A stretch of DNA of 64,000 bases, taken from positions 2,418,001-2,482,000 of the forward strand of contig NZ_CP132294.1 in assembly GCF_030734285.1 (NCBI RefSeq). The letters are read 5' to 3'. This stretch comes from Natronococcus sp. AD-5 (GTDB taxonomy: Archaea > Halobacteriota > Halobacteria > Halobacteriales > Natrialbaceae). Below the pieces are notes generated by a model, which saw nothing but the letters and a program-made list of their open reading frames with translations, was not told the origin of the DNA and searched no databases. This document shows positions 34,495 through 43,387 of this stretch, piece after piece. The translations under genes were made by a program, and so were the position numbers. Every line of letters starts with the position of its first letter. Position 1 is the first letter of the stretch.

Positions 34495-36051
34495 ATGATA
34501 GTTCTCGGACTCGACGGGGCGACCTTCTCGCTTGTGGAGCCCTGGGTCGAAGCCGGCCACCTCCCGACTTTCGAGCGACTCCTCGACGAAAGCGTCCACG
34601 GGGGTCTCGAGAGCACGGTTCCCGAGATCACGGTTCCGGCGTGGCCCGCGTTCGCGACGGGGCGGAACCCGCCGGAACTCGACATGTACGGATTCACGCA
34701 CTTCAACCGCGAAACCCGCGAGAACGACCTGAGCCACGACGAGTTCGTCCCCGGAAAGATGTGGGACGTCGTCGACGACCAGGGCGGATCGGCGGTCGTG
34801 TTCAATATTCCCGGCTCGTACCCGTGGCAGGCCATCGACGGCACGATCATCGCCGCGGCTCCCGAGTACAAAGAGGCGTACGCGCACCCGCCCGAGCGAT
34901 GGGACGAACTGATCGACCTGATCGGCGACTACAAGCTCCGCAACGACGAACGGCCCGGGTCGCGCGCCTACGTCGATCTGAGCCTCGACCTGGTCGACAA
35001 GCGCTTCGAGGCGTTCGAACACCTCGTTCGCACGGAAGAGCCCGACCTGGCCGTCGGGCTGATCAGGGCGACCGACCGCGTGGCTCACCACTACTGGGGA
35101 TCGGACGGCGTTCCGCCGGCGACGCCGGACAATCCGGTGTTCGAGGTGTACCGTCACGTCGACGACCGGCTCGGGGAGTTCCTCGACGCCCACGAGGACG
35201 ACGACGTCGTCGTGATCAGCGACCACGGCTTCGAGAAGGTCCGCGAGAACTTCGCGGTCAACGTCGTCCTCGAGCGCGCCGGCCTCGTCTCCGTACGAGA
35301 CTCCGGTGACGCGGCCAGGGCCGCGCTGGGATCTGCCCGCGACGTCGCCAGCGACGCCCTCGCCCGGGCCGGACTCCTGACGCTCGCTCGACGGATCGTC
35401 CCCGAGAGCGCCCTGACTGGCGTGCCCTCCGGCGATACGCTCGGGCTCGACAACGCCCTCAGCACCGGCCGGATCGACTGGGCGGAGACGCGAGCGCTCG
35501 CGGACGTCGGCCAGAAGACCGCCATGATCTACGCCCTTCAGGACGACCCCGACGAGGTGGCCCGGACCTGCGACGACGCCGAAACCGCGCTTCGCGAATC
35601 GGCCGAGCGCGAGGGGGTGTCGGTGCGGTTCCTCCGACTCGAGAGAGGCGGGCCGCACACGCCGGATCTCTGCGCGGTGATCGAAACGCCCGAAGTTCAC
35701 GCGTCCTCCCGGTTCGACGTCGACGACGCGCTGTTCAAGGTCGACACCAGCGGCCACGCCCGCGAGGGGATCTTCCTCGCCCGCGGCCCGTCGTTTCGCG
35801 AGGGAACCGTCGACGGCGCCGCGCTGACCGACGTCGCGCCGACGGTCTTGCACGCGCTGGGCTACCGGGTGCCGGAATCGATGTCCGGCGACGTTCTCGA
35901 CGTCTTTGCGGCCGACACCGACCTCGCCGAACGGGATCCCGAATACTACGACTTCGTCGGTGCGGACGCCGTCACCGCCGGCGGCGTCTCCGACGACGAG
36001 GAAGAAGCCGAAGTAAAGAACAGGCTCCGCGAACTGGGGTATCTCGAGTAA
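34495..36051 (+). CDS. AlkP-superfamily enzyme 7 (type I phosphodiesterase-like)
   Basis: 518 residues from the ATG at 34495, nine codons after a weaker ATG. IVLGLDGATFSLVEPWVEAG gives Asp7; Thr46 in PEITVPAWPAFATGRNPPE is the nucleophile. Then IRATDRVAHHYWGSDG near 193, VISDHGFEKVRENFAVNVVL near 240, and SGHAREGIFLARGP near 421 supplies the last His. It ends RLRELGYLE. The stop and the flippase start overlap (TAATG), so the enzyme and the flippase are translationally coupled, which ties it to glycan export. Confidence 0.88.
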   Translation: MIVLGLDGATFSLVEPWVEAGHLPTFERLLDESVHGGLESTVPEITVPAWPAFATGRNPPELDMYGFTHFNRETRENDLSHDEFVPGKMWDVVDDQGGSAVVFNIPGSYPWQAIDGTIIAAAPEYKEAYAHPPERWDELIDLIGDYKLRNDERPGSRAYVDLSLDLVDKRFEAFEHLVRTEEPDLAVGLIRATDRVAHHYWGSDGVPPATPDNPVFEVYRHVDDRLGEFLDAHEDDDVVVISDHGFEKVRENFAVNVVLERAGLVSVRDSGDAARAALGSARDVASDALARAGLLTLARRIVPESALTGVPSGDTLGLDNALSTGRIDWAETRALADVGQKTAMIYALQDDPDEVARTCDDAETALRESAEREGVSVRFLRLERGGPHTPDLCAVIETPEVHASSRFDVDDALFKVDTSGHAREGIFLARGPSFREGTVDGAALTDVAPTVLHALGYRVPESMSGDVLDVFAADTDLAERDPEYYDFVGADAVTAGGVSDDEEEAEVKNRLRELGYLE

Positions 36052-37517
36052 TGAAAGTCGGCGCGGAAATCTCGAAGCGGTTCGTCACGAACGTTTTCGG
36101 GACGATCGCGGGGTTTCTGGGAACGATCATTTTCACGCGCGAACTCGGCTTCGAGGGGATCGGTGCGTACGGGATCTTCTTCAGCATCCAGATGGTGGCG
36201 GCGAATCTCGTCAGCTTCGGACTCTATCCGACCGTCGTCAAACGGGTAAGCGAGAAGGACCGCGAGGCGCGCCAGTTCACCAGCGGCGGTCTGATCCTCC
36301 TCGCCGGCGTCGCTCTGATCGCAGTCGTGTCGGTCGCGCTTCGGGACCCGATCAACCAGTTGGTGGGCGTCGATGCTGCGGTACTCGTTCCCCTCAGCGT
36401 GCTCTCGTGGGGGCTGTTTCGGCTGTCGGGTTCGTTCCTGGAAGGCAAACACCGGGTCGCCCTGGTCGGCGCGATAGAGAACGGGCGATACGTGCTCATC
36501 GTGCCCATCCAAGCCGCGCTGATCGGCGTGGGATTCGGGGTCGTCGGCCTCATCTGGGGACTGATCGCCGGGCAGTTTCTCGTGTTCGTGATCTCGTACG
36601 TCGGATTCGCACGCGTCGTTCCGGCGTGGCCGTCGGTGGACCTGTTCCGGGACTTCGTCCACTACTCGAAGTACGCGTACGTTCAGAACGTCTCGAGCCA
36701 GCTGTTCAAACAGGCCGATTACCTCCTGCTCGGGTACTTCGTCGGCCCCGGCGCCACCGGCGTCTATCTGAACGTGTTTCGAATCACCGAGGCGTCGATG
36801 CTGTTCTCCTCGGCGCTGGCGCAGGTGGCGTTCCCACAGTTCTCCGCGCTGACGGAGCGGGGAGCCGACGAACAGGTCTCCCGCCTGCTGGCCAACGTGT
36901 TCACGTACGCCGGACTGATCGCGATTCCGATGATCGGCGGCGGCGCCGCCATCGGGAACGCGCTTATAGTAACGATCTACGCGAACAGCGTGGGCACCCT
37001 CTCGCTTCCCGTCGTGGGCGCCGTCGGAATGGCGAACGCGTTGCTCCCGGTACTCGCGGTGGCAAACTTGCTCAACGGGTACCGCGAGGGGTTGGAAATA
37101 TTCTTCCTCGGAACGGGCAAGCCGCGGATCTACGCGGTCAGCGGACTCCTGCTCATCGTCGTCTACGCGCTGCTATCGGTACCCCTCACGATGCTGTTCG
37201 GTCCGTGGGGCGTCGCGTGGGCGACCGTTCTCGCGTTCGGGGCGAGCGTCGCCTGTTTGCTCGTCTTTCTCGACGAGCGGATTCCGGAATCGGCGTCGAT
37301 CGACGTCGGGATACAGCTCGTTTCGATGGCGGTTATGTCCGTCGTCGTGTACGCACTCAAACTGCAACTGGGCGGAGCCCTCGGGTGGGCGCGAATCGCG
37401 TTACTCCTCTGCGTGGGCGCGGGGACCTACTTCGCCGGGCTCTTGCTGCTAAGCGAGCGGATTCGCGTCGACGCTATCGGCGTCGTCCGGGACCTCCGCG
37501 ACGAGGGACTTCCGTAG
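36051..37517 (+). CDS. Lipid-linked glycan flippase (polysaccharide/MATE-type, AglR-like)
   Basis: 488 residues with about 12-14 hydrophobic segments across the length, first near residues 14-30 (VFGTIAGFLGTIIFTRELGF). The pattern, including FVHYSKYAYVQNVSSQLFKQ near 203 and DYLLLGYFVGPGATGVYLN near 225, is that of Wzx/RfbX-type flippases; AglR has this role in Haloferax N-glycosylation. It probably moves a dolichol-linked oligosaccharide outward for AglB, encoded next. It overlaps AlkP enzyme 7 by one base. Confidence 0.88.
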   Translation: MKVGAEISKRFVTNVFGTIAGFLGTIIFTRELGFEGIGAYGIFFSIQMVAANLVSFGLYPTVVKRVSEKDREARQFTSGGLILLAGVALIAVVSVALRDPINQLVGVDAAVLVPLSVLSWGLFRLSGSFLEGKHRVALVGAIENGRYVLIVPIQAALIGVGFGVVGLIWGLIAGQFLVFVISYVGFARVVPAWPSVDLFRDFVHYSKYAYVQNVSSQLFKQADYLLLGYFVGPGATGVYLNVFRITEASMLFSSALAQVAFPQFSALTERGADEQVSRLLANVFTYAGLIAIPMIGGGAAIGNALIVTIYANSVGTLSLPVVGAVGMANALLPVLAVANLLNGYREGLEIFFLGTGKPRIYAVSGLLLIVVYALLSVPLTMLFGPWGVAWATVLAFGASVACLLVFLDERIPESASIDVGIQLVSMAVMSVVVYALKLQLGGALGWARIALLLCVGAGTYFAGLLLLSERIRVDAIGVVRDLRDEGLP

Positions 37518-37696
37518 TTCTTTCCCCTCCGCGATACGATATATAAGATAGTAATTATGTGCGGCGCCGAACTGATAACCGCACGAAGTGATTCGGTATA
37601 TCGAATCTCCGCGCGGTTTTGCGCCGGAGTCGCGTCTCCGAACGTGTCGGGAGGATATGACAAGGCTTATTCTTGGGTTAGGTCTGGTGAAAGCTA

Positions 37697-40645
37697 ATGA
37701 GTACCGACACCGAACATGTCGAGGGAGGGAGCGAGACGTCCGCCCTCGAGGCGTGGCAGGACTGGTATCACCTCCCCGTCATCGGGGCCGTGATGCTGTT
37801 TATGATCTGGGTGCGCACCCAGTCGTACGACCGGTTCGTCACCGACGACGGAACGCCCGCCCTCGCAGGCGTCGACTCGTGGTACCACTGGCGGACGATC
37901 CGGTGGACCGCGGAGAACTATCCGCGGACGATGCCGTACGAGATCTGGACGGAGTTCCCGACGGGAACCCACGTCGGGCAGTTCGGCACGCTGTTCGACC
38001 AGCTCATCGTCACCGCCGCGATGATCGTCGGCCTCGGCGACCCGTCGACCGAAACGCTCTACACGGTCTCGCTGCTCGCCGTTCCGGTTATGGCCGCGCT
38101 CGTCGCGATCCCCGTCTTCTACGCCGGTCGCCGGCTCGGGGGTACCGTCGGCGGCATCGTCTCCGTGATCGTCCTCGCACTCGCGCCAGGACAGTTCCTC
38201 GCCCGTTCGAGCGTCGGTCAACTCGACCACCACGTCGGCGAGGTTCTCTTCATGGCGATCGCGATCGTCGCGATGATGGTCGCGCTTCGCGCGGCCGAAC
38301 GCGAGAAACCGATCTACGAGCTGGTCGCCGAGAACGACTGGGACGCCCTCCGTACGCCGGCGCTCTACAGCGGTCTCGCCGGCCTCGCGCTCACGCTTTA
38401 CGTCTGGGTGTGGCCGTCAGCGGTCCTGCTAATCGGTATCTTCGGCGTGTTTTTCGCCGTCCAGCTATGTCTCGACTATCTCCGCGGCGTCTCGCCGGAC
38501 CACGTCGCCTTCGTGGGCGCGGTGAGTCTCGGCGTCACGACGATCCTGACGACGCTACTGATCGAACGATCGGGTATCGGCGTGACGACCTTCAGTTATC
38601 TCCAGCCGCTCGTCGCGCTGCTCGTCGCGGTCGGCTGCGTCTTCATGGCCTGGCTCGCCCGCGAGTGGAGCAGTCGCGACCTCGAGCGGCGATACTATCC
38701 GGCCGCAGTTGCCGGTCTCATCGTCGTCGCGTTCGGGATCATGTGGCTCGCCCTCCCGTCCCTGTACAGTACCGTCGTCGGCAACCTCACGAGCAGACTG
38801 ATCCCGCTCGATCCGGGAACGGGAACGCTGACCATCGTGGAGGCTCAACCCCCGGATAACTTCTTCTCGGAGTACACGTTCGACGAATTCGGCGCGACTT
38901 TTTACACGATGCTCGCCGGGCTCGTCTTGCTCGTCGCCCGGCCGTTCCTCGGACGGGAGTACCGCGCGGAGTACACGCTGATCCTCGTCTGGTCGCTGTT
39001 CCTGATCAGCATGGCGGCGACGCAGATCCGCTTCGCGTACTACCTCGTGCTCGCGGTCGCCGTCGTCAACGCCGTCTTCGTCGCGGACGTCGTGCGGCTG
39101 TTCAACCTCGACCTGCAGCGCGGCGCCCGGTCGCTCCGGGAGATCGAAACCTACCAGGTCATCGTCGTACTCATGGTCGTGTTGCTCCTGTTCGCTCCGC
39201 TACTTCCGCCTATCGCCCAGGACAATACGGCGATGGAACGCGGCGAGGCGGCGTCCCCGCACTCCGACGCGATGGTCTGGGAAGACTCGACCCACTGGCT
39301 CGAGTCGAACACCCCCGTCCCCGGCGCCTACGGCGGCAACGATAACGCGGACAAGCTCGACTACTACGGCACCTACGAGTACCCTGACGACGGGGACTAC
39401 GACTATCCCGACGGAACCTACGGCGTGATGTCCTGGTGGGACTACGGCCACCTGATCACGACCCAGGGAGAACGGATCCCTCACTCGAACCCGTTCCAGC
39501 AGAACGCGCGCACCTCCTCGGCGTTCTTCACGGCCGAGTCCGAGGAACAGTCCGAACTGATCCTCGAGGCGATCGCCGCGGGCGAGAATCCGCTCGACGA
39601 CGACAACAACGTGCGCTCGACGGAGGACCTCGAGGCGATGGCCGACGAGGACGCCCACGAGCAGATGCGCTACGTGATGATCGACGACCAGATGGCCGGC
39701 GGGAAGTTCAGCGCGATAACGGCCTGGTCCGGCCCGGGCTACGGCCACTACGTCACGCCGGAGGACTACGAGCCGAACGAACAGATCGAGCGCGACGAGA
39801 TCGACGAGCGCTTCGGCGACGCGCCGTACCACGACACCACGCTCTCCCGGCTCTACTTCGACGACGCGAGCGGGATGGAGCACTACCGGCTCGTCCACGA
39901 GAACGACGAGCGCACGGTGGGGTTCGTCAGCTACGCGCTCGTCGACCCGAGTACCGACCAGGTGCTTCACGGCGAGAACGGAGAGCCGCAGGTTGCGATC
40001 AACCAGATGGTCGACGAGCGGACGCAGATCCAGATCGCCCGGCTCCAGCAGAACCCGAACGTCGACGTCGAAATCTTCGACGAGCGCCAGGGTTCCGCGG
40101 TCAAAACCTACGAGCGCGTCGAGGGCGCGACGATCACCGGCACCGTCGATCAACCCGTCGGAGACGACGCGACGGTGACCGCCGAGATCGAACTCGACTC
40201 CGGTACCGAACGCGGTACGTTCAACTACACCCAGGAGGCCGAACTCGAGGACGACGGCTCCTTCGAACTGACCGTCCCGTACGCGACCGACGACGAACTC
40301 GGCGTCGAGGACGGCTACACGAACAGCAGCGTCGAAGCGGTCGACTCCTACACCGTGACCGTCGACGGCGACGAGACCTACCAGGCCGAAACCGAGGTCC
40401 CCGAAACTGCCGTCGTCGAGGGCGAGACCGTCGAAGTCGAGGGCTTCGAGGCGACCGGCGTCGAGGAGCCGGCGGGTGAAAACGCCGACGAAAACGAGGA
40501 CGCCGCCGGGAACGAAACCGGGGAGGACGCCGAATCCGACGGCGGTGGAGGCGCCGACGGTGGCGGCGAGGCGACCGGCAACGAGAACACGACCGACGGC
40601 GCGGCCGGTTCGGCCGCCCCGGTCCCCGTCCGGACCGCGGGGTAA
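37697..40645 (+). CDS. aglB: Oligosaccharyltransferase AglB (STT3 family)
   Basis: 982 residues. About 12-13 membrane segments cover residues 28-505; the catalytic first-loop Asp is in ALAGVDSWYHWRTIRW near 56. The WWDYG motif, in GVMSWWDYGHLITTQGERIP, lies near 580. The soluble extracellular domain follows, with a beta-sandwich module near 810-920. The last 60 residues are a low-complexity Glu/Asp/Gly/Asn tail (ENADENEDAAGNETGEDA). It transfers the finished glycan to Asn of S-layer and other surface proteins. A CTTATTC box about 29 bp before the ATG fits an independent leaderless promoter. Confidence 0.96.
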   Translation: MSTDTEHVEGGSETSALEAWQDWYHLPVIGAVMLFMIWVRTQSYDRFVTDDGTPALAGVDSWYHWRTIRWTAENYPRTMPYEIWTEFPTGTHVGQFGTLFDQLIVTAAMIVGLGDPSTETLYTVSLLAVPVMAALVAIPVFYAGRRLGGTVGGIVSVIVLALAPGQFLARSSVGQLDHHVGEVLFMAIAIVAMMVALRAAEREKPIYELVAENDWDALRTPALYSGLAGLALTLYVWVWPSAVLLIGIFGVFFAVQLCLDYLRGVSPDHVAFVGAVSLGVTTILTTLLIERSGIGVTTFSYLQPLVALLVAVGCVFMAWLAREWSSRDLERRYYPAAVAGLIVVAFGIMWLALPSLYSTVVGNLTSRLIPLDPGTGTLTIVEAQPPDNFFSEYTFDEFGATFYTMLAGLVLLVARPFLGREYRAEYTLILVWSLFLISMAATQIRFAYYLVLAVAVVNAVFVADVVRLFNLDLQRGARSLREIETYQVIVVLMVVLLLFAPLLPPIAQDNTAMERGEAASPHSDAMVWEDSTHWLESNTPVPGAYGGNDNADKLDYYGTYEYPDDGDYDYPDGTYGVMSWWDYGHLITTQGERIPHSNPFQQNARTSSAFFTAESEEQSELILEAIAAGENPLDDDNNVRSTEDLEAMADEDAHEQMRYVMIDDQMAGGKFSAITAWSGPGYGHYVTPEDYEPNEQIERDEIDERFGDAPYHDTTLSRLYFDDASGMEHYRLVHENDERTVGFVSYALVDPSTDQVLHGENGEPQVAINQMVDERTQIQIARLQQNPNVDVEIFDERQGSAVKTYERVEGATITGTVDQPVGDDATVTAEIELDSGTERGTFNYTQEAELEDDGSFELTVPYATDDELGVEDGYTNSSVEAVDSYTVTVDGDETYQAETEVPETAVVEGETVEVEGFEATGVEEPAGENADENEDAAGNETGEDAESDGGGGADGGGEATGNENTTDGAAGSAAPVPVRTAG

Positions 40646-40861
40646 CTTCCGGACGCGCGGCTCTCGAGCCGAGCGGAATTGCGAGCGCCGAGACGAAATC
40701 GCCCCCGTCGCGGTGCTCCGATCGCACGCGGACGATCGTACGACGCTTCTACCTCGCAGCCACCGGTTCAGCGCGCTCGAGTCTCGTTCTGGAATCGCTC
40801 GAGTATCCACTCGCCGTCTACTCCGCCTTCCGCTCGAAACGAGCGCTGGCACCCCCGTCGC

Positions 40862-42022
40862 TTACGACGGATCGCTCCCGGACGGACTGAGCGCCCGAAA
40901 CGCGATCGTCGGAAACCGGGCGACGACCGTGCTGGGACGACGGCCGCTCCCGTTGGCGGGCAGCGGCACGCGTTCGATGACGCCCCGATCCGCGAGTTCG
41001 TACAGAAAGCGTTTGACCGTGCCGGCGGTCAGCGACGACCGGTCGGCGATCTCCGCCGCGACGTCGCGGATCGGGCGGTCGGCGGAATCGACGGCGATGA
41101 GATCGCGAAGGACCTGCTGGCGCGTCTCGGAGAGCGCGAGCACGCGATCGATGTGGACGCCGTTCTCGGGGACGCCCGCCGTGGCCGCCTCGAGGTGGGA
41201 CCGTTCGATTCGATCCGCGTCGTCCTCGCCGGCGAGCACCGCCGCGCCGAACAGCGCGGCGAGCGCGTCGTGTGCGTTCCCGTCGGCCCAGATAGCGACC
41301 TCGCGGACGTTCTCGTGGTCGAGGGCGCCCGGGGAGAGTCCGGTCGACGTCCGGTCGGTGACGACGTCGACGAGTTCGTGATGCCGGTAGGCCGGAACGG
41401 TCACCGTCGGTCCGTCCCAGCCGTCGGGTTCGGTCTGGCCGACGGCGATCGTCGAGACGTTCTCGCTCGTCGGTTCGACGAGTTCGCGAACGCGCTCGTA
41501 GGAGAGCGTCTCGGGCTCGTCGTGGTGATCGACCGCGACGACCGCGCGCCGGTCGGGTCGCGCGAGCCGCGAACAGAGGCGGTCGCGCAGGTCGTCGGTG
41601 CCGACGCCGCTCTCGGGAACGGAATCCGCGGAGATCCGCGAGAGGACGGTCCGGTAGAACGCGAAGGCGCTCTCGACGCGGCGCGCGTCGACGTAGACGA
41701 ACCACGTCACCGGGCCGGTAGCGCCGGCCCGCGTCGTCGTTCCTATCGTCCGGGTGGTTTCGCCGAGTCGCTCGTTCAGCGCCGCGAACAGCGCCGTCAC
41801 GATCGCGGACGTGCCGGCGCCCGCGGGGCCGACGACCGCGACCGGTTGCGGGAGCCCCTCGTCGAACACCGGCTCGAGCGCGTCGAGTAACTGCTCGAGC
41901 ACGGGACCTCGACCCACCGGTTCCGATCGGTGAACCACCGGGCTGAGGTGTTCGCGATTGACGACGATCCCGTCGTCGCGCCGCGCGGATCGTCGCCGGG
42001 CGATACGCTCCTGGAGGTTCAT
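40862..42022 (-). CDS. Degenerate Cdc6/Orc1-like AAA protein coupled to glpC
   Basis: 386 residues from an ATG that overlaps the glpC stop (TAATG). The P-loop position reads GPAGAGTS at 65-72, with Thr where the catalytic Lys belongs, and the Walker B position is VVAVDHHDE near 161-169 rather than hhhhDE. The rest follows the Cdc6 plan, ending in a winged helix near 320-386 (TAGTVKRFLYELADRGVIER). No ORB-like repeats lie beside it. It is probably an ATPase-dead Orc-like DNA-binding protein; a regulatory role is inferred. Confidence 0.78.
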   Translation of the reverse strand: MNLQERIARRRSARRDDGIVVNREHLSPVVHRSEPVGRGPVLEQLLDALEPVFDEGLPQPVAVVGPAGAGTSAIVTALFAALNERLGETTRTIGTTTRAGATGPVTWFVYVDARRVESAFAFYRTVLSRISADSVPESGVGTDDLRDRLCSRLARPDRRAVVAVDHHDEPETLSYERVRELVEPTSENVSTIAVGQTEPDGWDGPTVTVPAYRHHELVDVVTDRTSTGLSPGALDHENVREVAIWADGNAHDALAALFGAAVLAGEDDADRIERSHLEAATAGVPENGVHIDRVLALSETRQQVLRDLIAVDSADRPIRDVAAEIADRSSLTAGTVKRFLYELADRGVIERVPLPANGSGRRPSTVVARFPTIAFRALSPSGSDPS

Positions 42023-43347
42023 TACGTCGCCTCCAGCTCCGTTCCGAGGAGCGCGGCCTCGAGGACCTGCAGCGTGTGCCGGATCTCGTAGCCGGTCCCG
42101 TGTTCCATCTGCATCGAGCACGTCGGACACTCGGTCAACCCGGTCGTCGCGTCTGCCTCCTCCATGTGTTCGAACATTTCTTCACCAATCTTCATGGAGG
42201 TTTCGTAGTTCTCTTCCTTCCAGCCGTAGGTCCCGGAAATTCCGGAACAGGACTTGCCGACGTCTTCGGCCTCGATGCCGTCGATCGCGCTCATCACTTC
42301 GATCGTCTGCCCGTCCAGGCCCTGGTTTCGCGAGTGGCACGGGGCGTGGTAGGCGAAGTTGGCGTCCTCGACCTCGGTGCCCTCGAGTGCGCCCTCGAGG
42401 TCCTCGTTGACCCGCAGGTACTCGACGGCGTCCCAGGTGTTCTCGGCGACCTCCTCGGTCCCCTCGAAGTCGAACAGTTCGGGATACTCCTGACGGATGG
42501 ACATCGAACACGAGCTGCAGGAGGCGACGATATCGGCGCCGTCCTCGATCGCCGCGGCGAGTTCGCGGACGTTCGTCTCCGCGGCCCGTCGGGCGTCGTC
42601 TAACATTCCGTTGGCGAACATCGGCGTCCCGGAACAGGCCTGTTCGGGGACCATGACCTCGTAGCCGAAGTGTTCGTAGACGCGCACGAGCGCCTTCGCG
42701 ACCTCCGTCGTGTTGTAGTTCGAGTAGCAGCCGTGGAAGTAGGCGATGCGCTTGTCCTCGTTTTCGACTTTCGCACCGCCGCGGTCGGACCACCATTCAC
42801 GAAAGGTCGTCTTCGCGAACTCGGGGAACTCCCGCTCGCTCGTGATGCCGAGCACCTTCTCACCCATCCACTTCGTGACGGAGAGTCCCATCACGAAGTT
42901 CGCCGTCCGAGGGAACGTCGCGGCCAGAGGGGCGAGCGTCCGGTAGTTCGAGAGCATCCGGTTGCGCAGGTACTCGCGGGAGAACGTGCTCATGTTCTCC
43001 TCGACGTACTCGGCCCGCGCCGTGTTGTGCATCTGGGAGAGCGGCACTTCGGAGGGACAGGCGCTGTCACAGCGCATGCAGTTCGAGCACTTCATCACTG
43101 AGTCGTCGATGTCGTGGTCCTCCTGGCGCTTGAGCCGCCACTGTTCGGGCCCCTGGAACTTCGGCCCGGGGAACTCGTCGTCGACCTCGGCGACCGGGCA
43201 GTTCGTGTCGCAGGTCGAGCACTTGTAACAGTTGTCGGCGCCCGGCCGGAGGTCCATCTCCTCGGCCTCGGGGAACACCTGGATCGGTTCGAATCCCTCT
43301 TCCTCGCCCGGTACGTGATCGTCCATCGGTCGTTCTGCGTCGCTCAT
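42022..43347 (-). CDS. glpC: Anaerobic glycerol-3-phosphate dehydrogenase subunit C
   Basis: 441 residues. Two [4Fe-4S] ferredoxin motifs, CYKCSTCDTNCP near 40 and CSNCMRCDSACP near 87, are followed by two CCG-type heterodisulfide-reductase-like domains (ACSGTPMFANGM near 230, SCSSCSMSIRQEYPEL near 270, HAPCHSRNQGLDG near 330, ECPTCSMQMEHGTG near 413). It transfers electrons from GlpAB to the membrane quinone pool. It lies 40 bp after glpB; its stop is coupled to the Cdc6-like gene. Confidence 0.94.
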   Translation of the reverse strand: MSDAERPMDDHVPGEEEGFEPIQVFPEAEEMDLRPGADNCYKCSTCDTNCPVAEVDDEFPGPKFQGPEQWRLKRQEDHDIDDSVMKCSNCMRCDSACPSEVPLSQMHNTARAEYVEENMSTFSREYLRNRMLSNYRTLAPLAATFPRTANFVMGLSVTKWMGEKVLGITSEREFPEFAKTTFREWWSDRGGAKVENEDKRIAYFHGCYSNYNTTEVAKALVRVYEHFGYEVMVPEQACSGTPMFANGMLDDARRAAETNVRELAAAIEDGADIVASCSSCSMSIRQEYPELFDFEGTEEVAENTWDAVEYLRVNEDLEGALEGTEVEDANFAYHAPCHSRNQGLDGQTIEVMSAIDGIEAEDVGKSCSGISGTYGWKEENYETSMKIGEEMFEHMEEADATTGLTECPTCSMQMEHGTGYEIRHTLQVLEAALLGTELEAT

Positions 43348-43387
43348 CGAATCACCTGAGTAGATCGCTCGCTCGAGTCGGTTTGCA

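Noticed and set aside
40460-40645. The Glu/Asp/Gly-rich tail of AglB as a separate gene or repeat
   Set aside because: It is continuous in frame with AglB, and acidic tails of this kind are common on haloarchaeal proteins.
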